Below, piece after piece: positions 44,880-53,508 of a stretch of DNA of 64,000 bases. The notes below the pieces were generated by a model. It was given only the letters and a program-made list of their open reading frames with translations, was not told the DNA's origin and searched no databases. How positions within the stretch are numbered: position 1 is the stretch's first letter; each line of letters begins with the position of its first letter. The position numbers were made by a program, and so were the translations under genes. The stretch spans positions 1 through 64,000 of the forward strand of contig JADHML010000004.1 in assembly GCA_016780065.1 (NCBI GenBank). Reading direction: 5' to 3'. Source of the stretch: Flavobacteriaceae bacterium (lineage in GTDB: Bacteria; Bacteroidota; Bacteroidia; Flavobacteriales; Flavobacteriaceae).

Positions 44880-45770
44880 ATGTCTTATAGAAAAGAAAAA
44901 CATTTGTCTCTTGCCGGGTTTTCACAATCCAAACACAACCAAGAAACACTACAAGAAATTTCGGGGACGTTATTAAAGTCCAAAATGCACGGAATTTGCT
45001 TTAGCCCCTACGATCAAGGACAAAACCCAGGAGACGAATTGAGTGAGGCTCAAATACGTCGTAAATTGGAGTGTATTGCTCCATATACCCAATGGATTCG
45101 CACATTCTCTTGTACGGAGGGCAACGAGCAAATCCCCGTTTTAGCCAAATCATATGGGCTCAAAACCTTAGTAGGTGCCTGGTTAAGCGATGATTTAGAG
45201 CAAAACGAGAAAGAGTTAGAAGGGCTCATTAAGTTGTGCCGTGAAGGTCATGTCGATATTGCCGCTGTAGGTAACGAGGTAATGTATAGAAAAGAGCTCA
45301 GCGAGCAGCAACTCATTGACTATATACTTCGCTTTAAAGAAGCGGTTCCCAACATAGAGGTAGGTTATGTAGATGCTTACTATGAATTTTCAAGCAGACC
45401 CAAAATCACGGAAGCATGCGATGTGATTCTAGCCAATTGCTACCCATACTGGGAGGCTTGCCACATTGATTATTCACTCGTCTATATGAAGCAGATGTAT
45501 CACCATGCTAAAGATGTTGGTGGAGGTAAAAAAGTAATCATTACCGAAACAGGATGGCCCAGCCAAGGAACGAGCCTTGGAGGCGCACAACCCTCTTACG
45601 AAAATGCACTTCAATATTATATCAATGCACAGCTTTGGTCAAAAGAAGACAACATCGAAATGTTTTATTTCTCTGCCTTTGACGAGCCCTGGAAAGTAGG
45701 TGCTGAAGGAGACGTAGGAGCTTATTGGGGCCTCTGGGACAAAGACGAAAAACTGAAGTTTAACGCCTGA
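44880..45770 (+). CDS. GH17 family enzyme without signal peptide (first)
   Basis: The 296-residue protein begins MSYRKEKHLSLAG and has no signal peptide, so it should stay in the cytosol. The GH17 motifs are VGNEVM (acid/base Glu133), TETGWPSQG (nucleophile Glu223) and FSAFDEPWK. It starts eight bases after the transporter gene. With imported laminari-oligosaccharides as substrate, it could shorten them for the phosphorylase, or act as a transglycosylase, a known activity of some GH17 members. It is diverged from the next gene, so duplication is old. Confidence 0.82.
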   Translation: MSYRKEKHLSLAGFSQSKHNQETLQEISGTLLKSKMHGICFSPYDQGQNPGDELSEAQIRRKLECIAPYTQWIRTFSCTEGNEQIPVLAKSYGLKTLVGAWLSDDLEQNEKELEGLIKLCREGHVDIAAVGNEVMYRKELSEQQLIDYILRFKEAVPNIEVGYVDAYYEFSSRPKITEACDVILANCYPYWEACHIDYSLVYMKQMYHHAKDVGGGKKVIITETGWPSQGTSLGGAQPSYENALQYYINAQLWSKEDNIEMFYFSAFDEPWKVGAEGDVGAYWGLWDKDEKLKFNA

Positions 45771-45794
45771 TCCGGCTCATAAGATCTATCGTTC

Positions 45795-46742
45795 ATGGAT
45801 TACACCAAGGTACTTTCAATCCCCAAAGGCATGGCCATATGCTATTCCGGGTTTAGAGAGGGTCAAAGACCCGGTGCGGAGTATCCTGAGCGAGCACAAA
45901 TCGAAGAAGATCTTCACATCGTAAAGAATCATTGGGCTTACATTAGGCTTTACAGTTGTGATCCACACGCCAAGACCGTACTCGAGGTGATTAGAGATGA
46001 AAAACTTCCTCTGAAAGTCATGTTGGGCGCCTATTTAGAGGGTGAAGTTTCCAACCCCCATTGTCCGTGGGGTGGAACGTTTAGCGATGAACAAATTGCC
46101 AAAAACAAAAAAATCAATCAACAACAAGTGGATACGCTCATTCGTTGGGCCAATCAGTATCAAGAGGTCATTTTTTCATTGGCTGTGGGTAATGAGTCGT
46201 GTGTCGACTGGTCAGGAAACATGGTCTCTGTAGATGCCATGATTGACTATGTAAATCAAGTAAAAGCAGTTACTAAACAACCCATTACATTCTGCGAAAA
46301 TTACGCTCCTTGGTTAGATAAGCTGGCTCCCTTGGTTGAAGTGTTAGACTTTATATCGATTCACACCTACCCTCTCTGGGAAAACATTAGTATCGATCAT
46401 GCTTTGGCACATACCAAAAGCAATTACCAGCAGGTGTCTGAGCGGTATCCTGAGAAGCTGGTTGTGATCACAGAAGCCGGTTGGGCCACCAAAGCCAATG
46501 GCCGTGGTTTTCCCCAAGCCCATGCCAATGTGGTTTTTCAAAAGATGTATTACGACGCGCTCTGCCGATGGACCGACGAAAACAATATCCTCACCTTTGT
46601 GTTTGAAGCTTTCGACGAACCATGGAAAGGCTCTTCGGACCCTAATGAACCCGAAAAGCATTGGGGGTTGTTTTATGAAGATCGTACACCCAAAATGGCT
46701 CTTGAAGCTTTTCCTGGCTATAAAACCAACGTGCATTCCTGA
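45795..46742 (+). CDS. GH17 family enzyme without signal peptide (second)
   Basis: The 315-residue protein also lacks a signal peptide. GH17 motifs are VGNESCVDW (Glu134), TEAGWATKANG (Glu227) and FEAFDEPWKGSSDP. It is closer in its C-terminal motifs to the lipoprotein GH17 at 39920 than to the enzyme just upstream. It starts 24 bases after that gene and ends the glucan locus. Why two cytosolic GH17 enzymes are kept side by side is unclear; different preferences for chain length or beta-1,6 branches are possible. Confidence 0.82.
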   Translation: MDYTKVLSIPKGMAICYSGFREGQRPGAEYPERAQIEEDLHIVKNHWAYIRLYSCDPHAKTVLEVIRDEKLPLKVMLGAYLEGEVSNPHCPWGGTFSDEQIAKNKKINQQQVDTLIRWANQYQEVIFSLAVGNESCVDWSGNMVSVDAMIDYVNQVKAVTKQPITFCENYAPWLDKLAPLVEVLDFISIHTYPLWENISIDHALAHTKSNYQQVSERYPEKLVVITEAGWATKANGRGFPQAHANVVFQKMYYDALCRWTDENNILTFVFEAFDEPWKGSSDPNEPEKHWGLFYEDRTPKMALEAFPGYKTNVHS

Positions 46743-46807
46743 TTGACTTGTTGACAGAATCTCTTTCTTTCGATTGAAGAATTGTATTTAGGCCGTATCT
46801 TCGCTTT

Positions 46808-47269
46808 GTGAAAGCTTGGTTCTTTTTGTTTTTTCTTATGTGCATGGCTTGTACCCAAAATGCACCTTCGGCGCCTGAAAACTCTGTGATTGGTGATGGG
46901 GAAAACATGTTTTTCACTACGCCTCCCGACCTGACCCCTATTACGGTTGATGAAAATCAAGTTTTTGCGCCTCTATTCGCACAACTATCTGATTTGCCAA
47001 AAATTCCCTATAAAAATCTAAGCGTGCAACTACAGGCCATTGGTCAGGAAGCCGATAAAATCAAACCGAGAGACTTTCCAAATGCACTTCAAATTCCACA
47101 ACTGATTGGTAGGTACAAAGTCTTTCGTACACGGATTGGAATCGTACGATTTTCAGACCCCTCACAATACACACAATCTAAATTCTCCGAAGCTATGAAC
47201 GAGGTGGTCGTAGCATGGAATACCTTTGCCAGACATTACAATCGGGTGGCTACTCAGCCCAGTCTTTAA
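46808..47269 (+). CDS. Hypothetical lipoprotein (153 aa)
   Basis: The product starts at a GTG (46808) with a lipoprotein signal MKAWFFLFFLMCMACTQ (Cys15). The rest is mostly helical with no motif I recognise (PRDFPNALQIPQLIGRYKVFRTRIG is the most distinctive part). A near-consensus TATCTTCG box lies seven bases upstream of the start. It overlaps the convergent epimerase-type gene by 20 bases. It may be unrelated to the glucan locus that ends 65 bases before it. Confidence 0.6.
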   Translation: MKAWFFLFFLMCMACTQNAPSAPENSVIGDGENMFFTTPPDLTPITVDENQVFAPLFAQLSDLPKIPYKNLSVQLQAIGQEADKIKPRDFPNALQIPQLIGRYKVFRTRIGIVRFSDPSQYTQSKFSEAMNEVVVAWNTFARHYNRVATQPSL

Positions 47270-48077
47270 GACCTAGTCTAGGCTCTTTAAAGTGAAAGTC
47301 CAACATGTTTTCAACACGAGGGTCTTTGACCATTTTATTGGTGGTTCCAATAGTTTCACTAAAGGGCAGTTGAGTCAACCCGAGTTCTTTGGCAGCTTGG
47401 TTGTAAAAATCCTTTTTTGAAGGATGCCAAGGAGTCACTCCATGATACACAGCCTTCCAAGGCGCCGTTGTGGGCAAATGCATCAACAAACCCACGGCAT
47501 CCGTCCTATGAATCAGATTTACGGGGGCTTGAGGTTCCATGATGACATTCTTGCGCGCGAGTGTCTTCGCCGGATGTCGATCAAGGTCGATCAGCCCGCC
47601 CAATCGAAGAATTTGTGTGGAAAAAGAAGATTGTGATAACAACCGCTTTTCCACCTCGACCAACTGCCGACCACTCTCTGAATCGGGCAGCGGTTGGGTT
47701 TCTGGCAACACCACCCCTTGTTGACTCCCAAAAACACCCGTACTGCTCGTAAACACCAACTCTTTGACTGCGCTTTTATTCACATAGGGTATCAGGTGCT
47801 CGATAACCGCAACAAAATCACGCTGAGGGTCTTTGCGTATGCCTGGGGGTAATATGACATAAAGCCTAGAAATTTCTTCTAAAAAAGCTTCTATATTACC
47901 TTCAATATGGTTTTCTTGACAATCGATCATCTGCGCTTCAATCCCGACATGTTCAAGTTGATTTAGAGTGACTTTTTGTCGAGCGCTGCCACGGACAGAG
48001 TATCCAGATTTCAACAGGTTTTTGGCTAAGGGCAGCCCCAACCACCCACATCCCAATACGGCAACATTTGATGTCAT
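47250..48077 (-). CDS. NAD(P)-binding SDR-type protein (YeeZ-like epimerase family)
   Basis: The 275-residue protein begins NVAVLGCGWLGLPLAKNLLKSG, a Rossmann GxGxxG-type nucleotide-binding motif as in extended SDRs, followed by ELVFTSSTGVFG with the catalytic-region TSS-x3-FG pattern. Length and the GWLG start resemble YeeZ-like atypical SDRs of unknown substrate. It overlaps the convergent lipoprotein gene by 20 bases. Confidence 0.75.
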   Translation of the reverse strand: MTSNVAVLGCGWLGLPLAKNLLKSGYSVRGSARQKVTLNQLEHVGIEAQMIDCQENHIEGNIEAFLEEISRLYVILPPGIRKDPQRDFVAVIEHLIPYVNKSAVKELVFTSSTGVFGSQQGVVLPETQPLPDSESGRQLVEVEKRLLSQSSFSTQILRLGGLIDLDRHPAKTLARKNVIMEPQAPVNLIHRTDAVGLLMHLPTTAPWKAVYHGVTPWHPSKKDFYNQAAKELGLTQLPFSETIGTTNKMVKDPRVENMLDFHFKEPRLGLKDWAE

Positions 48078-48160
48078 CTTCCAAAAATACAGTCTTTTAT
48101 GGGGATAAAGCCAGAATAGGTTTGTAAAAAAATTGTATATTAAGCCTAAAGAATCACATT

Positions 48161-48625
48161 ATGGCAGTTAAAAGTTTTCAAGGCGCCCGTGCCAAAGCCC
48201 CTAAAGCACCCAATCCACCTTTGCTCGTTTCGGACTATATGACCCGTGATTTGATCACGTTTACTCCTGATCAGTCCATTCTTCAAATCATGGAGACCTT
48301 TGCCAAACATCGGATTTCTGGAGGTCCCGTTGTGGACAAAAGCGGCAAGCTGATTGGGATCATCTCCGAAGCCGATTGTATGAAACAGATTTCAGAAAGC
48401 CGTTACTTTAACATGCCTATTTTAGAAAAGAGTGTAGCTCATTTTATGACAACGGCGGTGAATACCATCAATCACGACGCCACTATCTTTGATGCTGCAC
48501 GCCGGTTTCACCAAAACAGCCGACGACGTTTGCCAGTGCTTAAAAACGGATTGTTGGTCGGCCAAATCAGCCGTCGAGATGTCGTCCTTGCCGCCCTAAA
48601 ATTGCGAAGTCAACGCTGGCGCTAA
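48161..48625 (+). CDS. CBS domain-pair protein
   Basis: The 154-residue protein has two CBS motifs: VSDYMTRDLITFTPDQSILQIMETF with GGPVVDKSGKLIGIISEADCMK, then VAHFMTTAVNTINHDATIFDAARRF with LPVLKNGLLVGQISRRDV (shown in part). It has no other domain; such stand-alone pairs bind adenine nucleotides and regulate partners. It is a single gene on the plus strand, and no partner is obvious nearby. Confidence 0.85.
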   Translation: MAVKSFQGARAKAPKAPNPPLLVSDYMTRDLITFTPDQSILQIMETFAKHRISGGPVVDKSGKLIGIISEADCMKQISESRYFNMPILEKSVAHFMTTAVNTINHDATIFDAARRFHQNSRRRLPVLKNGLLVGQISRRDVVLAALKLRSQRWR

Positions 48626-48694
48626 TCTCTTTTGACAACACATATGCATCTTCTTCATTGAGCATCAGGCATGTGTACACCCAACCGTCTTTTT

Positions 48695-48970
48695 CTATCC
48701 TTCATAATGAAACCGACACTGTATGATGGTGCATTTTTGATCTACGCCCCGTTTTCCGGATATTTGATAGACCAGTCTGTGTTCTGAAGTGATTCTTCGA
48801 GACCAAAACCCTTTGAGGCCATATTTTAAGGGTTCGGGCTTGCCCAAACCTTTGAAGGGCTGTCGTTTGATCGAGCCAATCAAAGCCTTGATTTTAACAA
48901 TGGTGTCCATGTCGTTTTCCAACCAGTAAGAAAAATCTTCCCATCCGTATGTAGTAAACTCGATGTGCAT
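48695..48970 (-). CDS. YoeB-like toxin (Txe/YoeB family)
   Basis: With the ATG at 48970 the toxin has 91 residues (an in-frame extension to 49012 lacks similarity). It has the RelE-fold YoeB layout: FTTYGWEDFSYWLENDM at the start, KGLGKPEPLKYGLKGFWSRRIT and the C-terminal HRLVYQI and CRFHY blocks that hold the catalytic residues. YoeB toxins cut mRNA on the ribosome. The start is seven bases after the antitoxin stop, so the two are one operon. Confidence 0.9.
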   Translation of the reverse strand: MHIEFTTYGWEDFSYWLENDMDTIVKIKALIGSIKRQPFKGLGKPEPLKYGLKGFWSRRITSEHRLVYQISGKRGVDQKCTIIQCRFHYEG

Positions 48971-48977
48971 GAAGGTT

Positions 48978-49235
48978 TTATTCTTTGGTGTCCGGATAGT
49001 CGACCAGGTCACCCCTTTCGATTTGGGCTACAGATTCCATCAGCCTATCTCTGTTGGATTTGGAGGACAACAGATATTCGGTTTCTTTTAGGGCGTTGTA
49101 CTCCTGAATTGACATGATGACAACCGCATCTTCCTCCTTGCTTCTGGGAACTACAATCACCTCCAAAGATTTTGAAACATAATCAAAATGTTCTTTGATG
49201 TTTTTACGCAATGTGGAAATACTGATTGCTTTCAT
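48978..49235 (-). CDS. YefM/Phd-like antitoxin
   Basis: With the ATG at 49235 the protein has 85 residues. [20 protein letters not shown] matches the N-terminal DNA-binding part of the Phd/YefM family (STLRKN), and [19 protein letters not shown] is the classic SxxEYxxLxET motif. The C-terminal tail should wrap the YoeB toxin. It probably represses its own operon. Confidence 0.9.
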   Translation of the reverse strand: MKAISISTLRKNIKEHFDYVSKSLEVIVVPRSKEEDAVVIMSIQEYNALKETEYLLSSKSNRDRLMESVAQIERGDLVDYPDTKE

Positions 49236-49303
49236 GTTATGTACTTTAATTTGTACGTTCAAATGTACAAATTATACTTCAAACCTTCAAACCAACACTG
49301 GCG

Positions 49304-49651
49304 TTAAGTGCGTTTTACCAATAAAAACCAATCATTTCCAAGGTCCAAATATCCCTGGTTGTAAACATAGCAGTACAAGGCGCCTTTGTGGGTGCGATAC
49401 ATTTGCGTAATGTATTCAAACGAAAAACCTTCCTCCAACATCCGTTTGCGAGACATCTTCACTTTGCCTCTAGGGTTGAGTTTCATTAAGATTCTATAAT
49501 TTCTACGCAAGGCATAGTGGGTGTTGCGCATCAGTTGATTGTGGTCTCGGTTCTGACGGTTGTTGTAGTTGCTACGACAAGCATCGTCACAAAAGCGTTT
49601 GTCGATCCGTCCTGTCAGCGGCTTATCACATTCCCAGCATAGTCTTGCCAT
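49304..49651 (-). CDS. Zinc-ribbon conserved hypothetical protein (115 aa)
   Basis: The 115-residue protein opens MARLCWECDKPL and has Cys5-x2-Cys8 and Cys21-x3-Cys25, which would bind one zinc, followed by a basic region and a C-terminal GNDWFLLVKRT. It resembles the small DUF2116-type zinc-ribbon proteins of Bacteroidota. It lies 12 bases from the downstream T9SS gene on the same strand and 68 bases from the antitoxin. Function unknown. Confidence 0.65.
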   Translation of the reverse strand: MARLCWECDKPLTGRIDKRFCDDACRSNYNNRQNRDHNQLMRNTHYALRRNYRILMKLNPRGKVKMSRKRMLEEGFSFEYITQMYRTHKGALYCYVYNQGYLDLGNDWFLLVKRT

Positions 49652-49663
49652 GATAAAATATTT

Positions 49664-50738
49664 TTATTCCTTAATAAATTTTAGGGTCTGTACACCTTCT
49701 AATTTTAGAAAATACAGCCCTTTTGGCAGGTCAGATACAGTCACCGAACCGCCATTGGCTATGGTTCCTTGTCCACTTGCTACACCCAGCAGGTTGTAGA
49801 GGGTGTAGTGTTGGGTATTGGTTATCCCCAACACCTGTAGTTCTTCTTGTACGGGATTGGGATAAATGCGAAGCGCGTTTGTTTGGGTAATGGGTTCTAA
49901 AGACAGGGTAGCATCGGTATATTTTGTAAAATAACCTGTTTCAGAATCTAGAGAACCAATATAGAGGTAACTCCCATCAACTAGTAACTTGTATGGGCCA
50001 ACGATGCTAAGGACATCAGTAGTAGTCGGGGAATCGGCGGTAACATCTATTTTTACAATTTTATTATTGGACAAACTGATGTATAAGTCGTTTTCATCAA
50101 ATGCAATATCATGAGGGAGACCTGTGAGACCCGAAATAACCTCAGTAGGGGTAGGAGATGCTTGGCTCACATCTATTTTCATAATACGAGAATTAGCATC
50201 TGGACTGAAGGAAGTAAAATACAACTCATCTCCATCACCATGAAATGCCAACCCTTGGAGCCCGACATCTGGACCATCGATCACATGCGTGGGGGTTGTA
50301 TCACTGCCCGAAACATCTATTTTAAAAATATCGGAAACCTCCATACCATTTTCAAAGCGATCATCTGCAATGTAAAGGACATCTCCTTTAAATGCTAAAT
50401 AGTTTGGGCTGTTTAATCCTGAAGTAACCACATCAACAATGGTAGGAGGTTGGTCTGTAACAGTTATTTTCGAAATGGTTGAACCAGCATTAAAATAGAG
50501 GTCATCTCCATGAAAAACTAGGTTTTCTGCAACTTCTTCCAGCACCAGAACAGACGAAGGGTTTGTTTGGGTATGATCAATTTTTAGAGTTTGGGTGTGT
50601 GTTGGGAAGTATAGTTCGTTTCCGTGGATGGCCATATGAATTCCATTAATAGCATCATGGCTGAATATTGTGGTGGTGGTTTGGGCATACAAAGAAGCAG
50701 TCAATAAAAAAACAATAAAAGGTATATAGGTGTTTCAT
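49664..50738 (-). pseudogene. T9SS-sorted beta-propeller protein with frameshift in the signal peptide
   Basis: From 50704 the frame encodes 346 residues: about six propeller repeats of 45-50 residues (GDELYFTSF, DDLYFNAGS, GDVLYIADD, each near a conserved Asp), then a T9SS sorting domain (LRIYPNPVQEELQVL, GLYFLKLEG). The open frame starts with TTG inside a signal peptide. An ATG at 50738 starts MKHLYTF, but the two parts are one base out of frame; removing one base from the T7 tract at 50706-50712 joins them into a perfect signal peptide ending SLYAQ. Either the gene is off, the tract is phase variable, or the base is an error. Confidence 0.65.
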
Positions 50739-50840
50739 TGGGGTAATTTTAGGGGTTTTGTTAAAACAACAAGTTACACACTTTTAGTTGCTCAAAAAAG
50801 CCAAAAAACGACGGTTTGTAGTTAAAAAACGACCATTCAC

Positions 50841-50869
50841 AGAAAAAAACAGCGATCCGAGTGCTGTTT
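50841..50869 (-). terminator. Terminator-like hairpin on the minus strand
   Basis: On the minus strand AAACAGC (50869-50863) pairs with GCTGTTT (50853-50847) around a nine-base loop and is followed by a T-run. It may stop leftward transcription that crosses ssb from metG. It may instead be part of the ssb leader hairpin set; a separate TCCGGCAA/TTGCCGGA inverted repeat lies at 50875-50900. Confidence 0.45.
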
Positions 50870-50978
50870 GTGTATCCGGCAACAAACGGATATTGCCGGA
50901 AGTAAAAGAAAAACAACCGACTGGGGTGTTGGTGTCAGTGTAGTTTTGGGTCCTTATTTTACTTTAAATCTATTGATC

Positions 50979-51305
50979 ATGAACAACATTCAAAATAGGG
51001 TCAGGCTGATTGGGCATTTGGGAGCAGACCCTGAAATTCTCCAATTAGACAACGACCGCAAAGGCGCTAAGTTTTCTATCGCGACCAACGACCATTACAA
51101 AAACGCTCAAGGCGAACGCATCGAAAACACCCAGTGGCACCAGGTAGTCGCTTGGGGCAAGTTGGCTGAGCTGTGTGAGCAGCTGCTCGAAAAGGGTAAA
51201 AAAGTAGCCATCGAAGGCAAGTTGGTTCACAGGAGCTACGAAAACAAAGCCGGTGAAAAGCGCTATGTGTCAGAAATCCATTGCGACGAACTGTTGTTGT
51301 TGTAG
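50979..51305 (+). CDS. ssb: Single-stranded DNA-binding protein
   Basis: The ATG at 50979 gives a 108-residue protein with the OB fold only: MNNIQNRVRLIGHLGADPEI, FSIATNDHYKN, TQWHQVVAWGKLAELCEQLLEKGKKVAIEGKL (shown in part). An in-frame extension upstream has no similarity. It lacks the acidic C-terminal tip and the long tail of housekeeping SSB (E. coli has 178 residues), so it is probably a secondary or short SSB and not the main replication protein. The 240-base spacer before it holds two inverted repeats (see terminator entry). Confidence 0.85.
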   Translation: MNNIQNRVRLIGHLGADPEILQLDNDRKGAKFSIATNDHYKNAQGERIENTQWHQVVAWGKLAELCEQLLEKGKKVAIEGKLVHRSYENKAGEKRYVSEIHCDELLLL

Positions 51306-51321
51306 CGATTTCCAAAAAACA

Positions 51322-53001
51322 CTAAGTGTTTTGGAGTTTTTCGATTTGGGTTTCGATGGCGCTGTCATCGATTCTTTCAAAAAGCAATTCAGGTTTTTGT
51401 AGCTGACTGCCCGGTGTGAGCCATTCGTCTTGAGACAGTTCGGACCAGTTGGCTTGTTGAGGCAGTCCCAAAAGGCGTCGTAGCTTTTCGGCGGTATGCG
51501 GCAAGAATGGGATGCTCACCAACGACAAGACTGCAGCCACCTGTAGGGCAGTATGTATGATGGTTTGAACACGCTCGGGATCGGTTTTTATCTTTTTCCA
51601 GGGCTCCTCATCGGCGAGGTATTTGTTGCCCAACCGTGCGATTTTCATCATGGTTTGGCTGGCCTCCCGAAAGCGGTATGCGTCGAGCGATGTGGCTACT
51701 TCAACAGGCAAATCACGCAAGGCCTGCAAGGTTTCTCGATCGACTTGGGTCAAGTCGTTGGGTATGGGAACTTGTCCGTCGTAATATTTGTGGGTCAGCA
51801 CCAAAATCCGATTGATAAAATTGCCGTAAATGGCGACCAATTCACTGTCGTTGCGGGTTTGAAAATCGCGCCAGGTAAAATCGTTGTCCTTTGTTTCGGG
51901 TGCGTTGGCGGTGAGCGCATAGCGCAGTACATCTTGCTTGCCAGGAAATTCTTGTAAATACTCGTGGAGCCATACGGCCCAATTTTTGGACGTGGATAAT
52001 TTTTGACCTTCTAGGTTTAAAAACTCATTGGCGGGTACGTTTTCGGGCAACACATAGGAACCTTCTGCTTTGAGCATGGCCGGGAATATGATGCAGTGAA
52101 AAACGATGTTGTCTTTTCCGATAAAGTGGACCAACTCGGTGTCGCTGTCTTGCCAGTAGGGCTTCCAGTCTTTTCCGTTGGCTTCAGCCCAAGCCTTGGT
52201 GGCTGAGATATAGCCAATCGGCGCATCAAACCAAACATAGAGCACTTTGTTCTCTCCGCCAGGAACGGGTACGGGAATGCCCCAGTCCAAATCGCGCGTA
52301 ACGGCTCGAGGTTTGAGTCCATCATCGAGCCACGATTTGACCTGCCCATACACATTGGGTTTCCAGTCGTCAGCATGACCTTTTAAGATCCATTCTTTAA
52401 GGAAGTCTTGGTATCGATCAAGCGGTAAAAACCAGTGTTTGGTGGCTTTGAGGGTTGGGGTGCTTCCACTTAAAGTTGATTTTGGATCGATTAGGTCTGT
52501 GGCGTTGAGCGAACTGCCACAGGCTTCGCATTGGTCACCGTAAGCTTCTGTATGGCCACACTTGGGGCAAGTGCCCACGACAAAGCGGTCTGCCAAAAAT
52601 TGTTGGGCCTCTTCGTCATAGAGTTGATCCGTGGTCTGCTCAACAAAATCGCCTTGCTGATGTAGTTTTTTAAAAAAATCGCTTGCCGTTTGGTGATGTA
52701 TGTGGTCAGAAGTTCGGCCATAATAGTCAAACGAAATGCCAAAATCCTCAAAAGATGTTTTGATAAGCCCGTGGTAGTGATCGATGATTTGTTGAGGTGT
52801 TTTGCCTTCCTTACGTGCTCGCATAGAGATGGCTACCCCATGCTCATCACTGCCGCAAACAAATAGGACGTCTTTGCCTTTTAGACGAAGGTATCTTGCA
52901 TAAATATCTGCCGGCACATAGACTCCAGCCAAATGACCAATATGAATGGGTCCGTTGGTATAGGGTAGGGCGGCAGTTAGGGTGTATCGTTTGGCTGTCA
53001 T
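51322..53001 (-). CDS. metG: Methionyl-tRNA synthetase, lacking the C-terminal dimerisation domain
   Basis: The 559-residue class I synthetase has the HIGH-region [16 protein letters not shown], the zinc knuckle [18 protein letters not shown] and KLSTS (the KMSKS equivalent) in the Rossmann core, then the anticodon-binding helical domain to about residue 555. Many Bacteroidota MetRS of about 690 residues carry an extra C-terminal tRNA-binding (Trbp111-like) domain; here the gene stops at 51322 without it, and the stop lies 16 bases from the convergent ssb stop. A separate Trbp111-like gene is not in the window. Confidence 0.92.
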   Translation of the reverse strand: MTAKRYTLTAALPYTNGPIHIGHLAGVYVPADIYARYLRLKGKDVLFVCGSDEHGVAISMRARKEGKTPQQIIDHYHGLIKTSFEDFGISFDYYGRTSDHIHHQTASDFFKKLHQQGDFVEQTTDQLYDEEAQQFLADRFVVGTCPKCGHTEAYGDQCEACGSSLNATDLIDPKSTLSGSTPTLKATKHWFLPLDRYQDFLKEWILKGHADDWKPNVYGQVKSWLDDGLKPRAVTRDLDWGIPVPVPGGENKVLYVWFDAPIGYISATKAWAEANGKDWKPYWQDSDTELVHFIGKDNIVFHCIIFPAMLKAEGSYVLPENVPANEFLNLEGQKLSTSKNWAVWLHEYLQEFPGKQDVLRYALTANAPETKDNDFTWRDFQTRNDSELVAIYGNFINRILVLTHKYYDGQVPIPNDLTQVDRETLQALRDLPVEVATSLDAYRFREASQTMMKIARLGNKYLADEEPWKKIKTDPERVQTIIHTALQVAAVLSLVSIPFLPHTAEKLRRLLGLPQQANWSELSQDEWLTPGSQLQKPELLFERIDDSAIETQIEKLQNT

Positions 53002-53084
53002 CGAATGTTGATCAGCCGCAAAAATAGGAATTTATCCCTGTTTAGTTGATTTTTTTCATACCTTAAGAATCCCAAAGTACACAT

Positions 53085-53441
53085 ATGAAACCTACCGAAT
53101 TAGGTCGTGCCGGCGAAGACATAGCCGTGACCTACCTACAAAAACAAGGATTCCGCATCTTGGCACGCAACTACCGCTTTGGCAAAGCAGAGATTGATGT
53201 GATTTCTTTAAAAGGCAATCGTCTGTCTGTGGTTGAAGTTAAGTGGCGCAGCAGTGCTGACTATGGTTTGCCTCAAAGTTTTGTAACGTCTAAAAAACAG
53301 CGCCTATTGGTCTATGCTGCCAATCATTTTGTGCAGAGTCGTGACATGGATGTTGAAGTAAGTCTTGATATTATTGGCATTTTGAGGACTAAAAACAAAC
53401 AAATTATTGAATTTATTGAAAATGCATATCACTTTTTTTGA
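53085..53441 (+). CDS. YraN/UPF0102 family protein
   Basis: The 118-residue protein has the nuclease-like signature GRAGEDIAVTYLQKQGFRILARNYR, then EIDVIS and VEVKWRS (E-x-K), in the order of the UPF0102/YraN family, related to Holliday-junction resolvases. Function in vivo is not settled. It lies 83 bases from metG, divergently. Confidence 0.88.
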   Translation: MKPTELGRAGEDIAVTYLQKQGFRILARNYRFGKAEIDVISLKGNRLSVVEVKWRSSADYGLPQSFVTSKKQRLLVYAANHFVQSRDMDVEVSLDIIGILRTKNKQIIEFIENAYHFF

Positions 53442-53479
53442 CAATATGTTAAATCAGTAACAAATTGTTTGTTTTTTAT

Positions 53480-53487
53480 TATTTTTG
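53480..53487 (+). promoter_or_regulatory. Putative -7 promoter element
   Basis: TATTTTTG fits TAnnTTTG, 21 bases before the start of the ACT-like gene at 53509. A TTGTTTG stretch lies upstream but is closer than the usual spacing. Confidence 0.35.
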
Positions 53488-53508
53488 CCTTAACAATAAC
53501 AAACATAA

